Both the position numbers and the translations under genes were made by a program. From positions 372,001 to 436,000 of the forward strand of contig NZ_QAYC01000001.1 in NCBI RefSeq assembly GCF_003053725.1: 64,000 nucleotides of DNA, written 5' to 3'. This document shows, piece by piece, positions 55,504 through 63,824 of this stretch. This stretch comes from Rhodovulum kholense (GTDB lineage Bacteria > Pseudomonadota > Alphaproteobacteria > Rhodobacterales > Rhodobacteraceae). A model generated the notes under the pieces. That model was not told where the DNA came from. It was given only the letters and a program-made list of their open reading frames with translations, and did no database searches. Each line of letters starts with the position of its first letter. The first letter of the stretch is position 1.

Positions 55504-55967
55504 CCGCCTGTCCGGTCGAAGCACGGCTGCGAGAGCTGGGCCACAGTCTGCCCGACAGCGCGCCGTCGCGGGCGATGTTCCTGCCGGGCAAGCTCAGCGG
55601 CAACCTGCTGTTCCTGTCGGGTCAGATCTGCGAATGGGAGGGCGTCCCGCGCTATTTCGGCCCGGCCGATGACAGTCTGGATCTGGCCGAGGCGCAGGCG
55701 GCGGCGCGGATGTGCGCGCTGAACCTTCTGTTCTCGATCCGCGCGGTGGTCGGCTCTCTGGGCCGGGTGCGCGAGATCGTGCGGGTCGGGGGCTTCGTCT
55801 CGGCGCGGCCGGGCTTTGAGGCCGGGCCGATGGTCGTCAACGGCGCCTCGCAGCTTTTCATCGACCTCTGGGGGACGGCCGGTCAGCATGCCCGGACGGC
55901 GGTCTGCGTGGCTTCGCTGCCCGCCAATGCGCTGGTCGAGATCGACGCGGTGGTCGAGATCGCCTGA
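55500..55967 (+). CDS. RidA family protein (YjgF/YER057c/UK114)
   Basis: A 155-residue RidA-like protein with the family patterns NLLFLSGQICEWEG near residues 34-47, NLLFSIRAVVGSLGRVREIVRVGGFV near 79-104 and VCVASLPANALVEIDAVVEI at the end. The RidA Arg that contacts the carboxylate is not obvious, so it may be one of the Rid subgroups without imine deaminase activity. The start overlaps the amidase stop by 4 bases, the last gene of the importer operon. Confidence 0.85.
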   Translation: MTACPVEARLRELGHSLPDSAPSRAMFLPGKLSGNLLFLSGQICEWEGVPRYFGPADDSLDLAEAQAAARMCALNLLFSIRAVVGSLGRVREIVRVGGFVSARPGFEAGPMVVNGASQLFIDLWGTAGQHARTAVCVASLPANALVEIDAVVEIA

Positions 55968-55981
55968 GACCGGTTCGCGGC

Positions 55982-56995
55982 CTAGCCGCCGGTATGGCTC
56001 ATGTGGCGGCTGACCTGACCGTCGGCGCGCTGGCGCGAATAGTCGAAATCATGGCCCTTGGGTTTGGCGGCGATCGCGGTGCGGATCGCCCCGATCAGCG
56101 CGCCGTCATCGCCGGGATGGGCGCGCAGCGGCGCGCGCAGATCGGCGCGGTCCTCCTGACCGAGGCACATGTAAAGCTCGCCGGTGCAGGTCACCCGCAC
56201 CCGGTTGCAGCTTTCGCAGAAGTTATGCGACAGCGGCGTGATGAAGCCGATCTTCTGCCCGGTCTCGGCCAGCCGCACATAGCGCGCGGGTCCGCCGGTG
56301 CGTTCGGCCAGATCGACCGTGGTGAAGCGGTCTTCCAGCCGCGCGCGCACGTCGCGCACCGACCAGTACTGATCGACCCGGTAGTCGTTGCCCAGATCGC
56401 CCATCGGCATGACCTCGATGAAGGTCAGGTCCATGTCTTGGGCGGCACACCAGTCGACCAGATCGAACAGCTCGTCCTCGTTGACGCCCTTCAGCGCGAC
56501 GGTGTTGATCTTGACCCGGAGCCCCGCGGCCTGCGCCGCCTCGATCCCGCGCCGGACCTGATCGAGCCGGCCCCAGCGGGTGACGCGGGCGAACTTGTCG
56601 GGATCGAGCGTGTCGAGGCTGACATTGACCCGCCGGACCCCGGCCTCCCACAGCGCCGCGGCGTGCTTTTCCAGCTGCGAGCCGTTGGTCGTGACGGTCA
56701 GCTCGTCCAGCGCGCCGCTGTCCAGATGCCGCCCCATGGCACGGAAGAAGGTCAGGATGTCGCGGCGGACCAGCGGCTCGCCGCCGGTGATCCGCAGCTT
56801 CCGGACCCCGAGCCCGATGAAGGCCGAACAGAGCCGGTCGAGTTCCTCCAGCGTCAGCAGGTCCTTCTTGGGCAGGAAGGTCATGTTCTCGGCCATGCAA
56901 TAGACACAGCGGAAGTCGCAGCGGTCGGTGACCGACACACGCAGATAGGTGACGGCGCGGGCGAATGGGTCGATCAGGGGCGGCTGCTGCATCAT
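55982..56995 (-). CDS. moaA: GTP 3',8-cyclase (molybdenum cofactor synthesis)
   Basis: A 337-residue radical SAM enzyme for the first step of molybdopterin synthesis. Seen: the N-terminal cluster motif C26-x3-C30-x2-C33 ([10 protein letters not shown]), the SAM segment [11 protein letters not shown], the C-terminal second cluster [18 protein letters not shown], and the conserved C-terminal Gly-Gly. The ATG at 56995 (or 56992) gives the family N-terminus. It is convergent with the RidA gene. The moa partner genes are not in the window. Confidence 0.95.
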   Translation of the reverse strand: MMQQPPLIDPFARAVTYLRVSVTDRCDFRCVYCMAENMTFLPKKDLLTLEELDRLCSAFIGLGVRKLRITGGEPLVRRDILTFFRAMGRHLDSGALDELTVTTNGSQLEKHAAALWEAGVRRVNVSLDTLDPDKFARVTRWGRLDQVRRGIEAAQAAGLRVKINTVALKGVNEDELFDLVDWCAAQDMDLTFIEVMPMGDLGNDYRVDQYWSVRDVRARLEDRFTTVDLAERTGGPARYVRLAETGQKIGFITPLSHNFCESCNRVRVTCTGELYMCLGQEDRADLRAPLRAHPGDDGALIGAIRTAIAAKPKGHDFDYSRQRADGQVSRHMSHTGG

Positions 56996-57097
56996 GTCGC
57001 AGAAGGTAAGGGCAGGGGGTGCGCGCGGCAAGCACCTTTCGGGGGCCGCGCGAAGCCGCTAGGCTGGGGCGCGATGCTGGGATCGAGGAGATCGCCG

Positions 57098-57667
57098 ATG
57101 CGGCGTGCAGACGGAACGACCCGGGGCCTGACGGCCGCCAGAAAACTGGGACCGGGTTTGGGACTGGCTCTGGTGCTGGCCGGGTGCAACGGCGCCGGAA
57201 CGCCGCTTGGCGGCGGTGCCGCGCCGCCCGCCGAGGAGATCCCGGCCGATACCGGCGCGCCGCTTTCGGCGCTTGGGACCCTGCCGACCGACGGGGTCCC
57301 CGAGGCCACCGGTCCCGAGGCCGGGGCGGGTGCCGGATCGGGCGCCGGATCGGGCACGGTGCCGACCGCCCCTTCCGGGCTGGCCGAGGCCACCGCACCG
57401 GTCTTCGGGCTTGAACGCGAGCTGGGCGTGACGACCGCCTCGCTGGGCGATCCGAACGAGGCGGGGTTCTGGGCGGTGACGCCGCTGGTCGACGAGACCC
57501 GGCGCGGCCGTCTGGCCGATCCGGTCTCGGGCGCCAGCGTGCAGGTCGAGCTGAGGCCCAGCGACAGTTCGCCCGGGGCGGGCACGCGGGTCTCGATGGA
57601 GGCGCTGCGGGCGCTGGGGCTGCCGCCGATCTCGCTGACCAATCTCAAGGTCTACGTGTCGGAATAG
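57098..57667 (+). CDS. Putative lipoprotein, unknown function
   Basis: A 189-residue protein with a signal peptide and lipobox LALVLAGC (lipidated Cys about residue 27). A low-complexity Ala/Gly/Pro/Thr linker (residues 30-100, with GAGAGSGAGSG) leads to a folded C-terminal domain with FWAVTPLVDETRRGRL and SLTNLKVYVSE. ATG at 57098 follows GAGGAG at 57085-57090; an upstream ATG at 57074 lacks a site. Similar lipoproteins in Rhodobacteraceae are misnamed galactarate dehydratase. Divergent from moaA. Confidence 0.75.
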   Translation: MRRADGTTRGLTAARKLGPGLGLALVLAGCNGAGTPLGGGAAPPAEEIPADTGAPLSALGTLPTDGVPEATGPEAGAGAGSGAGSGTVPTAPSGLAEATAPVFGLERELGVTTASLGDPNEAGFWAVTPLVDETRRGRLADPVSGASVQVELRPSDSSPGAGTRVSMEALRALGLPPISLTNLKVYVSE

Positions 57668-58296
57668 GCCCCGGCGAGTCCCGGCCGATTCTTTGACGAA
57701 GGCGGGCTTGCGAAACGGTCCGGCCGAATGGCGCGCATTGTTCTGGCAAAATTCTGTCGCGGTCGCCGGTTTCGTCAGACAGGCCGATCCGGAGCGTGCC
57801 GGATCGCGGCAGATCATCGTTTCCGGTTTCCTGGCGTGCCGCCGCCGAACCGCCCTCATCGTTTCCGGTTTCGCCGGTAAACCCCCCGGGCTTGCGCGGT
57901 TCTGGACCACCTGCTGCGGGGCGGGGACAGGGCCATGCCTTCTTTAGGCCATACTCCGCCGTAGCCCCCCAAGGCGTCCCGGGTTAAGGTTTTGTCAACC
58001 GATCCGGGGGCGGTCGGGCGGCTGTGCGGGGGCTTGGCCGATCGCGGGGCGGGACGTGCGCGGGACCGGCAAATCGGGTCGGCCGGCGCCGATCCAACCA
58101 GGGCAGCTCGGGTCGCCTGCGTCCCGTGCGCGTTCCGCAGGCGATTGCGCCACTGGTTTAGGCCGTGGCCCCGCGACAGATGAAATCCAGGCTCTTGCGC
58201 CCGGAGCGTTTCCCCTGCAAAACGTCGCACCCGCTGGACAGGTGCCGATGCAGACGGCACGATCCGGCGGCGCGCGTGAGAACCCGGGGAAAGAAA
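57668..58296. other. 629-base intergenic region
   Basis: Between the lipoprotein gene and a small membrane protein gene. It holds the direct repeat described separately and an AT-rich patch at about 57985-58002 (TTAAGGTTTTGTCAA). Open frames across it have no similarity I can recognise and no good ribosome sites. Confidence 0.4.
57814..57872 (+). repeat. 17-base direct repeat
   Basis: TCATCGTTTCCGGTTTC occurs at 57814-57830 and again at 57856-57872, 42 bases apart start to start (four helical turns). Each copy contains a TTTCCGGTTTC core. It could bind a regulator on the same DNA face; function unknown. Confidence 0.45.
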
Positions 58297-58728
58297 ATGT
58301 CCGACGAGTCCGAGGCCTGGCACATGATGCCGGTGGCGATCCTGGCAATCCTCTGGAACCTTGCCGGATGCGCCGATTACGTGATGACGCAATATGGCGT
58401 GGCGCCGTATCTTCAGCTTTTCACCCAGACGCAGGCCGCCTATTTCACCTCTGTTCCCGCCTTTGTCGACGGCGCCTGGGCGGTCGCGGTCTGGGGCGGT
58501 CTGCTCGGCGCGGTGCTGCTGTTTCTCAGGGTCGGCGCGGCGCCCTGGGTGCTGGGCTTTTCGGCCCTGGGGATGACCACGGCGGCGGTCTGGCTGATCG
58601 GCTTCGCGACGCCCGGCCTGACCGAGGTCGCAGGCTATTTCGGCGACGCGATGATCGCCGGGGCGGCGGCGATGGCGATCCTGTTCTATGCCTATGCCCG
58701 CCGGATGCGGGTTCTGGGCGAGCTTTAG
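58297..58728 (+). CDS. Small four-helix membrane protein, unknown function
   Basis: A 143-residue inner-membrane protein with four hydrophobic segments: MMPVAILAILWNLAGCADYV, AAYFTSVPAFVDGAWAVAV, AAPWVLGFSALGMTTAAVWLI and AGAAAMAILFYAYARRM. The pattern resembles sugar-transporter-like small membrane proteins of alphaproteobacteria, but I cannot name the family. GGGGAAAGAA precedes the ATG. Its stop overlaps the convergent MobA-like gene by 4 bases. Confidence 0.75.
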   Translation: MSDESEAWHMMPVAILAILWNLAGCADYVMTQYGVAPYLQLFTQTQAAYFTSVPAFVDGAWAVAVWGGLLGAVLLFLRVGAAPWVLGFSALGMTTAAVWLIGFATPGLTEVAGYFGDAMIAGAAAMAILFYAYARRMRVLGEL

Positions 58729-59324
58729 CGCCCCGCCCGGGCGCGCCAGTCGGTCCAGTCCTCGGGCGTGTCGAGATCGGTGACGGCGCGTCCGCCCGGC
58801 AGGGCCAGCCTGCGTACCGTCTCGCGGGCCAGCAGGTCGCGCCCGCCGACATCGCCCGCCACCGTTTCAAGCGCGGGGAAAAGCCGTGCCGGAAAGACCA
58901 CCGGATGGCCCGGGCGGCCGTCCTCGGCGGTGGCGCGCAGGCAGCTGTCTGGGGCCTCGGCGAAGCTCTCGATCAGGCGGAGGAGATCCTCCGTTTCGAT
59001 CTCGGGCAGGTCGGGCAGCATCACCATCAGCCCGCGCGCGCCCGCGGCGGCTGCGGCCTCGGCCCCGGCGCGCAGCGAGGCCGCCATGCCCTCGGCCGGG
59101 TCGACATGGGTGACCCTGAGGCGTGGCAGTCCGTCCAGCTGTTCGGCTCTGGGACCGCCCGCATGGCGGGGCAGGGTGACCAAAACCGGGGCGCCGCTGG
59201 CCCCGGCCCGGCGGGCCTGACGGCGCAAGAGCGCCTCGCCGTCGACCGTCTCGAGCAGCTTGTCCCGCCCGCGCATCCGCGACGAGGCGCCGGCGGCGGG
59301 CATGAGGATCAGGATGTCGGTCAT
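58725..59324 (-). CDS. MobA-like nucleotidyltransferase (MocA type)
   Basis: A 199-residue NTP_transf_3 protein: N-terminal LMPAAGASSRMRGRDKLLE with the nucleotide-binding loop, VDPAEGMAASLRAGAEAA, MVMLPDLPEIETEDLLRL (metal Asp) and GRPGHPVVFPARLF. This pattern fits MocA (cytidylyl transfer to the molybdenum cofactor) better than MobA. The nearby moaA supports a cofactor role, but other nucleotide transfers are possible. Confidence 0.85.
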   Translation of the reverse strand: MTDILILMPAAGASSRMRGRDKLLETVDGEALLRRQARRAGASGAPVLVTLPRHAGGPRAEQLDGLPRLRVTHVDPAEGMAASLRAGAEAAAAAGARGLMVMLPDLPEIETEDLLRLIESFAEAPDSCLRATAEDGRPGHPVVFPARLFPALETVAGDVGGRDLLARETVRRLALPGGRAVTDLDTPEDWTDWRARAGR

Positions 59325-59461
59325 CTTGGCCGGTCCCCCTCTTTGTGAACGGCCTGCCGCCCCCGCGCGGCCGCCGTCAAGGTCATGAAACCCGACTGCT
59401 CCGCTGCGGTCCGTGACGGTAACAAAGATTAACGACCGGGTCGAAGACGGAGGAGATGCCG

Positions 59462-59710
59462 ATGGGCAGACGGGTCATGCGGGCGCTGTGCGCTCTGGTG
59501 CTTATCCTAGGGGCAGGGGAGGCTCTGGCGCAAGGGCAGGGACGGGTGACGCCTCTGACGCCGACGGCGCGGCTGCTTTTGCTGGCCCCGCCGCCGGTGC
59601 AGCCGGTCTATTGCTGCAAGGTCTGCAGCAAGGGCAAGGCCTGCGGCGACAGCTGCATCAGCCGCAGCCGGTCCTGCCATGTGGGGTCCGGCTGCGCCTG
59701 CGACGGCTAG
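59462..59710 (+). CDS. Cys-rich exported protein, unknown function
   Basis: An 82-residue protein with a Sec signal peptide (VMRALCALVLILGAGEALA) and a C-terminal module holding eight cysteines in about 30 residues: YCCKVCSKGKACGDSC, ISRSRSC, then CAC near the end. The pattern CxxGKACGDSCI recurs in small proteobacterial exported proteins of unknown role. ATG at 59462 has GGAGGAG at 59449-59455 with a 6-base spacer; the ATG at 59456 abuts that site. Disulfide bonding in the periplasm or metal binding are both possible. Confidence 0.75.
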   Translation: MGRRVMRALCALVLILGAGEALAQGQGRVTPLTPTARLLLLAPPPVQPVYCCKVCSKGKACGDSCISRSRSCHVGSGCACDG

Positions 59711-59718
59711 CGCGGGGC

Positions 59719-61017
59719 CTAGCGTTCGGGGATCAGCCCGCGCGGGCTGAAGCGCAGCACGACCAGCAGCACGACCCCCATGGTCAGGAGCCGCATATGC
59801 GCGACGCTGTCCAGAAGATGCGTCTTCAGCGCCGAGCCGTCGGCCATGCCCGAGGTGATCACGCCCATCAGCCAGGCGCCCAGGGGTTCCACCTGCACCC
59901 AGAGGAACCAGATCAGGAAGCCGCCCAGCACCGAGCCCCAGTTGTTGCCCGACCCGCCGACGATCACCATCACCCAGATCAGGAAGGTGAAGCGCAGCGG
60001 CTGGAACGAGCTGGGGGTGAGCTGGCTGTCATAGGTGATCATCATCGCGCCTGCGAGCCCGCAGATGGCCGAGCCGAGGATGAAGATCTGCAGATGCCGG
60101 CGGGTGACGTCCTTGCCCATGGCGGCGGCGGCGGTCTCGTTGTCGCGGATCGCGCGCATCATCCGGCCCCAGGGCGATTTCAGCGCCTTCTCGCACAGCC
60201 AGAGCAGGACCACCAGCACCAGGGCGAAGAGCCCCGCATACAGCAGCTTGACGAAGATGGTCGAGGCGGTCAGCGGGTCCAGCCCAAGGTCCTGCGCGCG
60301 GGCGACGAATTCGGCGCTCGATTGCAGGTCGACCTCGTAGGGCACGGGGCGCGGGATGCCGTTGACGTTCTTGACGCCGCGGCTCAGCCAGTCCTCGTTC
60401 TTGAGGACCGCGATGATGATCTCGGCGATGCCGAGCGTGGCGATGGCCAGATAGTCCGACCGAAGCCCCAGCGCGGTCTTGCCGATCACCCAGGCCGCCC
60501 CCGCCGCCAGCAGGGCGCCGACCGGCCAGCCGATCAGCACCGGCAGGCCGAGCCCGCCCAGATAGCCGGTCGCGGCCGGGTCGATGGCCTCGATCGCCTC
60601 GACCGCCGGATCGAAGATCGCGCGATAGAGAAAGAAGCCCGCGATCAGCCAGAGGATCATGGCGATCCCGCGCAGACGGCCCTTGCCCAGCTTTCGCCAG
60701 ATCGCGATGGCCCCGGCAATGACGCCCAGCCCGACGGCCAGCCCGGCCCAGACGCGGACGCCGCCCGCGGCCCAGGCCTCGGGCACCGGCGGCATTGCGA
60801 TCAGCACCACGGCCAGACCGCCCAGCGCCGAAAAGCCCATGACGCCGATGTTGAAGAGCCCGGCATAGCCCCATTGCAGGTTGACCCCCAGCGCCATCAC
60901 CGCCGAGATCAGCCCGTAATTCAGGATGAAGAGCGCGGCGTTCCAGCTTTGCAGAAAGCCCGTGCCCGCGATCAGAAGGGCCACCAGCGCGAAAAGCGCC
61001 CGGTCACGCATGGTCAT
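59719..61017 (-). CDS. Branched-chain amino acid ABC transporter permease, LivM type
   Basis: A 432-residue inner-membrane permease, longer than usual LivM (about 300-350) because of an internal region near residues 95-165 with extra hydrophobic segments. Seen: NLQWGYAGLFNIGVMGFSALGG near 46-67, the loop RAIRDNETAAAAMGKDVTRRHLQ near 288-310, and the ending RFSPRGLIPER. The start overlaps the LivH-type stop (ATGA at 61014-61017). Confidence 0.9.
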   Translation of the reverse strand: MTMRDRALFALVALLIAGTGFLQSWNAALFILNYGLISAVMALGVNLQWGYAGLFNIGVMGFSALGGLAVVLIAMPPVPEAWAAGGVRVWAGLAVGLGVIAGAIAIWRKLGKGRLRGIAMILWLIAGFFLYRAIFDPAVEAIEAIDPAATGYLGGLGLPVLIGWPVGALLAAGAAWVIGKTALGLRSDYLAIATLGIAEIIIAVLKNEDWLSRGVKNVNGIPRPVPYEVDLQSSAEFVARAQDLGLDPLTASTIFVKLLYAGLFALVLVVLLWLCEKALKSPWGRMMRAIRDNETAAAAMGKDVTRRHLQIFILGSAICGLAGAMMITYDSQLTPSSFQPLRFTFLIWVMVIVGGSGNNWGSVLGGFLIWFLWVQVEPLGAWLMGVITSGMADGSALKTHLLDSVAHMRLLTMGVVLLVVLRFSPRGLIPER

Positions 61018-62027
61018 ATGGATTTCCCCCGGAAAAGCCCCGTCGGCCGGAACAGCAGCACGATCACCAGGATCACGAAGCTGACCGCGAACTTGTAGTC
61101 GGTGCTCAGAAGCTGCACGAGCCCGTCAGGCGCCAGATTGTCGGGCAGGGTATAGGTCAGCACCTTCTTCCAGGCATAGGTGACCATCACCTCGGAATAG
61201 GCGATCAGGAAGCCGCCCGCGATGGCGCCCAGCGGGCTGCCGATGCCGCCGACGATGGCCGAGGCGAAGATCGGCAGCAGAAGCTGGAAGTAGGTGAAGG
61301 GCTTGAACGACTTGTCGAGCCCGTAGAGCACGCCCGCGATGGTCGCCAGCGCCGCCACGATGATCCAGGTGATCGCCACCACGCGTTCGGGGTTGATCCC
61401 CGACAGCAGCGCCAGATCCTCGTTGTCGGAAAAGGCCCGCATCGACTTGCCGGTGCGGGTATAGGTCAGGAACCAGAAGAGCAGCGCCACCACGATGACC
61501 GCCGTGACGATGGTCAGCCCCTGGGTGCTGCGGATCGCCAGCCCCTCGGAGAGGCCCGTCATCTTGCGGAACTCGCCCGCGGTGACGATGAAGCGCTCGC
61601 CATCGGCGAAGTTCTGTTCGCCCGGCCCGATGATGATCCGGACGATGCCGTTGAGGATGAACATCACCCCCATCGAGACGATGACCAGGATCACCGGCTT
61701 GGCCCGCTGCTGGCGGTAGAAGCGATAGACCAGCCGGTCGGTGCCCAGCACCATCAGCGCGGTCCCGGCGATCCCGAAGGGCAGGGCCAGCAGGGCTGTG
61801 GGCAGCGGCCCGAACGAGACCCCGGCCGCCTGCAACGCCCAGGTGACGAGGATCGTGACCATGGTCCCGAAGGCCATGGTGTCGCCATGGGCGAAATTCG
61901 AAAAGCGCAAGACGGCATAGATCAGCGTGACCCCCAGCGCCCCCAGCGCAAGCTGGGCGCCGTAGGCGGTGGCCGGGACCAGCACGAAATTGGCGAAAGC
62001 CACAAGGGCATTGAGGAAATCCATCAC
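61014..62027 (-). CDS. Branched-chain amino acid ABC transporter permease, LivH type
   Basis: A 337-residue inner-membrane permease: GALGVTLIYAVLRFSNFAHGDTMAFG near residues 28-53, the loop RAFSDNEDLALLSGINPERV near 196-215, and LPIFASAIVGGIGSPLGAIAGGFL. Its start overlaps the upstream exported protein gene stop by 4 bases (62024-62027). Confidence 0.92.
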   Translation of the reverse strand: MMDFLNALVAFANFVLVPATAYGAQLALGALGVTLIYAVLRFSNFAHGDTMAFGTMVTILVTWALQAAGVSFGPLPTALLALPFGIAGTALMVLGTDRLVYRFYRQQRAKPVILVIVSMGVMFILNGIVRIIIGPGEQNFADGERFIVTAGEFRKMTGLSEGLAIRSTQGLTIVTAVIVVALLFWFLTYTRTGKSMRAFSDNEDLALLSGINPERVVAITWIIVAALATIAGVLYGLDKSFKPFTYFQLLLPIFASAIVGGIGSPLGAIAGGFLIAYSEVMVTYAWKKVLTYTLPDNLAPDGLVQLLSTDYKFAVSFVILVIVLLFRPTGLFRGKSI

Positions 62028-62497
62028 TCGCAGGTCCCGATATAGGTCGTTGAAACCGGCCCCTCGGCCGAATGAACGGTGTAGCGCGCGGCGGGCCCGG
62101 AAAGCGCCATATAGTGCCGCTTGGCCCCGGCACCGCCTTGCAGAAATAGCGTGCCGCCGGGTCTGGGGCCGGGTCCGGGGCCGCTTCCCGGCCCGCTCAG
62201 CGTGCCGATGGTCTCGACGCGCCCGTCGGAAAGGCTCAGATCGGCGCGCGCCAGCACAACGCCCGCCCCCAGGCCGCCGATCCGTCCGCTGACGGCGGCC
62301 GTCACATCGGTCGCCTCGCAGGGCGCGGCCTCGCGGCAGGCGGTTGCGAAATGGCAGCGCATCTCGAACCCGTTCGGGCCGGGGTCCCTGGCGGTCTGCG
62401 CGGCGGCAGGCAGGGCAAGCGCGGCCCAGAGCACGAGCAGACCGGCCAGCGCGGCCAGGTTCCGCGGCCGGGACGCGATCTCGGGGGCGTGGGTCAC
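62024..62497 (-). CDS. Exported four-Cys protein in LIV operon (second copy)
   Basis: A 157-residue protein with a signal-like hydrophobic N-terminus ending LALPAAAQ. The mature part has Cys spaced C-x5-C-x5-C (RCHFATACREAAPC) and a last Cys in IGTCE, with a Gly/Pro-rich loop (SGPGSGPGPGPRPGG). Start is GTG at 62497 with a strong AAGGAG at 62506-62511. It overlaps livH by 4 bases. It resembles the next upstream gene product in layout (C-x5-C near the start, GTC near the end). Not a known transporter component. Confidence 0.75.
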   Translation of the reverse strand: MTHAPEIASRPRNLAALAGLLVLWAALALPAAAQTARDPGPNGFEMRCHFATACREAAPCEATDVTAAVSGRIGGLGAGVVLARADLSLSDGRVETIGTLSGPGSGPGPGPRPGGTLFLQGGAGAKRHYMALSGPAARYTVHSAEGPVSTTYIGTCE

Positions 62498-62551
62498 GGC
62501 GTGACTCCTTCGAACGGGTCCGGGGCGCGCGCCTCTGCGCCCGGACAGGCT

Positions 62552-62995
62552 TCAGTCCTTTTCGGCACAGGTGCCATGCACGGTGACGGCAATCGTCCGG
62601 GGCGTGCCGCCCTCGGGGTCGAGCAGCACCGCGTCATGCCGGGTCAGCACGAAATCGAGCGTGTCGAAGACGGTCAGCACGCCCGCGCCCTGGCCGGGTT
62701 CCAGCCCGCCGCCGCTGGCCTGCAGGCGCACGCCTTCGGTGCCGGGCAGGCGGCGGAATTCGTAGAACCGCCCGGTTTCGTCGGCGCCCTCGGGCGTCAT
62801 CACCACCTTGGCGCCGGTCTTGCGCCCGACCTCCAGCGCATAGCGCAGCTCGGTCGGCTGACAGCCCGCGCTGCCCGCCTCGAGATTGCTGACGCAGGTC
62901 AGTTGCGCCACGCAGTCGAGGCTGACGGCCGCCGCCCCCGCCGCGCCGGCCGAAACCGCCACCAGGGATCCTGCAAGGATTGCCAGATGTCGCAT
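62552..62995 (-). CDS. Exported four-Cys protein in LIV operon (first copy)
   Basis: A 147-residue protein with a signal peptide (MRHLAILAGSLVAVSAGAAG). The mature part has C-x5-C (DCVAQLTC) and another Cys 10 residues on, and ends with VHGTCAEKD. It begins 2 bases after the LivF-type stop, so it is translated with the transporter. No known domain was recognised. Its similarity to the downstream protein suggests an old duplication. Confidence 0.75.
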   Translation of the reverse strand: MRHLAILAGSLVAVSAGAAGAAAVSLDCVAQLTCVSNLEAGSAGCQPTELRYALEVGRKTGAKVVMTPEGADETGRFYEFRRLPGTEGVRLQASGGGLEPGQGAGVLTVFDTLDFVLTRHDAVLLDPEGGTPRTIAVTVHGTCAEKD

Positions 62996-62997
62996 GC

Positions 62998-63708
62998 TCA
63001 GCCCCCCAGGAAGGTGCGTCGCACCTCGGGATCGTCGAGCAGCGCCCGGCCGGTATCGGTATAGGCGTTGCTGCCCTGCACCAGCACATAGCCCTTGTCG
63101 GCGATCTCCAGCGCCTGACGCGCGTTCTGTTCCACCATCAGGATGGAAATGCCGGTCCGCGCCACCTCGATGATCCGGTCGAAGAGCTCGTCCATCACGA
63201 TCGGGCTGACGCCCGCGGTCGGCTCATCGAGCATCAGCACAGAGGGCCGGGTCATCAGCGCGCGGCCCACGGCCACCTGCTGGCGCTGGCCGCCCGACAG
63301 CTCGCCCGCCGCCTGCCGGCGCTTTTCCTTGAGGATCGGGAACAGCCGGTAGACCTCGTCGATGGTGCCCGAAATGTCGTCGCGGCGCAGGAAGGCGCCC
63401 ATTTCGAGGTTCTCCTCGACCGTCATCGAGGTGAAGATGTTGTGGGTCTGCGGCACGAAGGCCATGCCCTTGGCGACGCGGGCCTGGGGGCTGAGGCGGG
63501 TGATGTCCTCGCCGTTCAGCCGCACCGCCCCGGCATGAATGTTCAGCATCCCGAAGACCGCCTTCATCGCGGTCGACTTGCCCGCCCCGTTGGGGCCCAC
63601 GATCACGGCGATCTCGCCCTTCTCGACCGCCACCGTGCAGCCGTGCAGGATATCGGCCCCGCCATAGCCGCCGGTCATCCGGTCCCCGATCAGGAAAGGC
63701 TCTGCCAT
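62998..63708 (-). CDS. Branched-chain amino acid ABC transporter ATPase, LivF type
   Basis: A 236-residue ABC ATPase: Walker A GPNGAGKST near residues 39-47, VPQTHNIFTSMTVEENLEMG (LivF pattern), signature LSGGQRQQVAVGRAL and Walker B VLMLDEPTAGVSP. It follows the LivG-type gene after 116 bases that contain a hairpin. Confidence 0.92.
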   Translation of the reverse strand: MAEPFLIGDRMTGGYGGADILHGCTVAVEKGEIAVIVGPNGAGKSTAMKAVFGMLNIHAGAVRLNGEDITRLSPQARVAKGMAFVPQTHNIFTSMTVEENLEMGAFLRRDDISGTIDEVYRLFPILKEKRRQAAGELSGGQRQQVAVGRALMTRPSVLMLDEPTAGVSPIVMDELFDRIIEVARTGISILMVEQNARQALEIADKGYVLVQGSNAYTDTGRALLDDPEVRRTFLGG

Positions 63709-63803
63709 GCGTGCGCTTCCGTTCTTCTTCTTGGTTCAAATACCCATGCCCGGGCCCGCAAGAGGCACCGGCCGGGCGGTTTTTCGGACGCCGGTCTCAG
63801 CAG

Positions 63804-63820
63804 GCGCCAGTCTCTGGCGC
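63804..63820 (-). terminator. Hairpin between the LivG- and LivF-type genes
   Basis: GCGCCAG (63804-63810) and CTGGCGC (63814-63820) form a 7-bp stem with a 3-base loop, 4 bases after the LivG-type stop. It may tune expression within the operon rather than end it. Confidence 0.45.
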
Positions 63821-63824
63821 TGTT

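Noticed and set aside
57693..57947. Possible 84-residue protein in the 57.7 kb gap
   Set aside because: It contains both copies of the direct repeat, has no ribosome site and no recognisable similarity.
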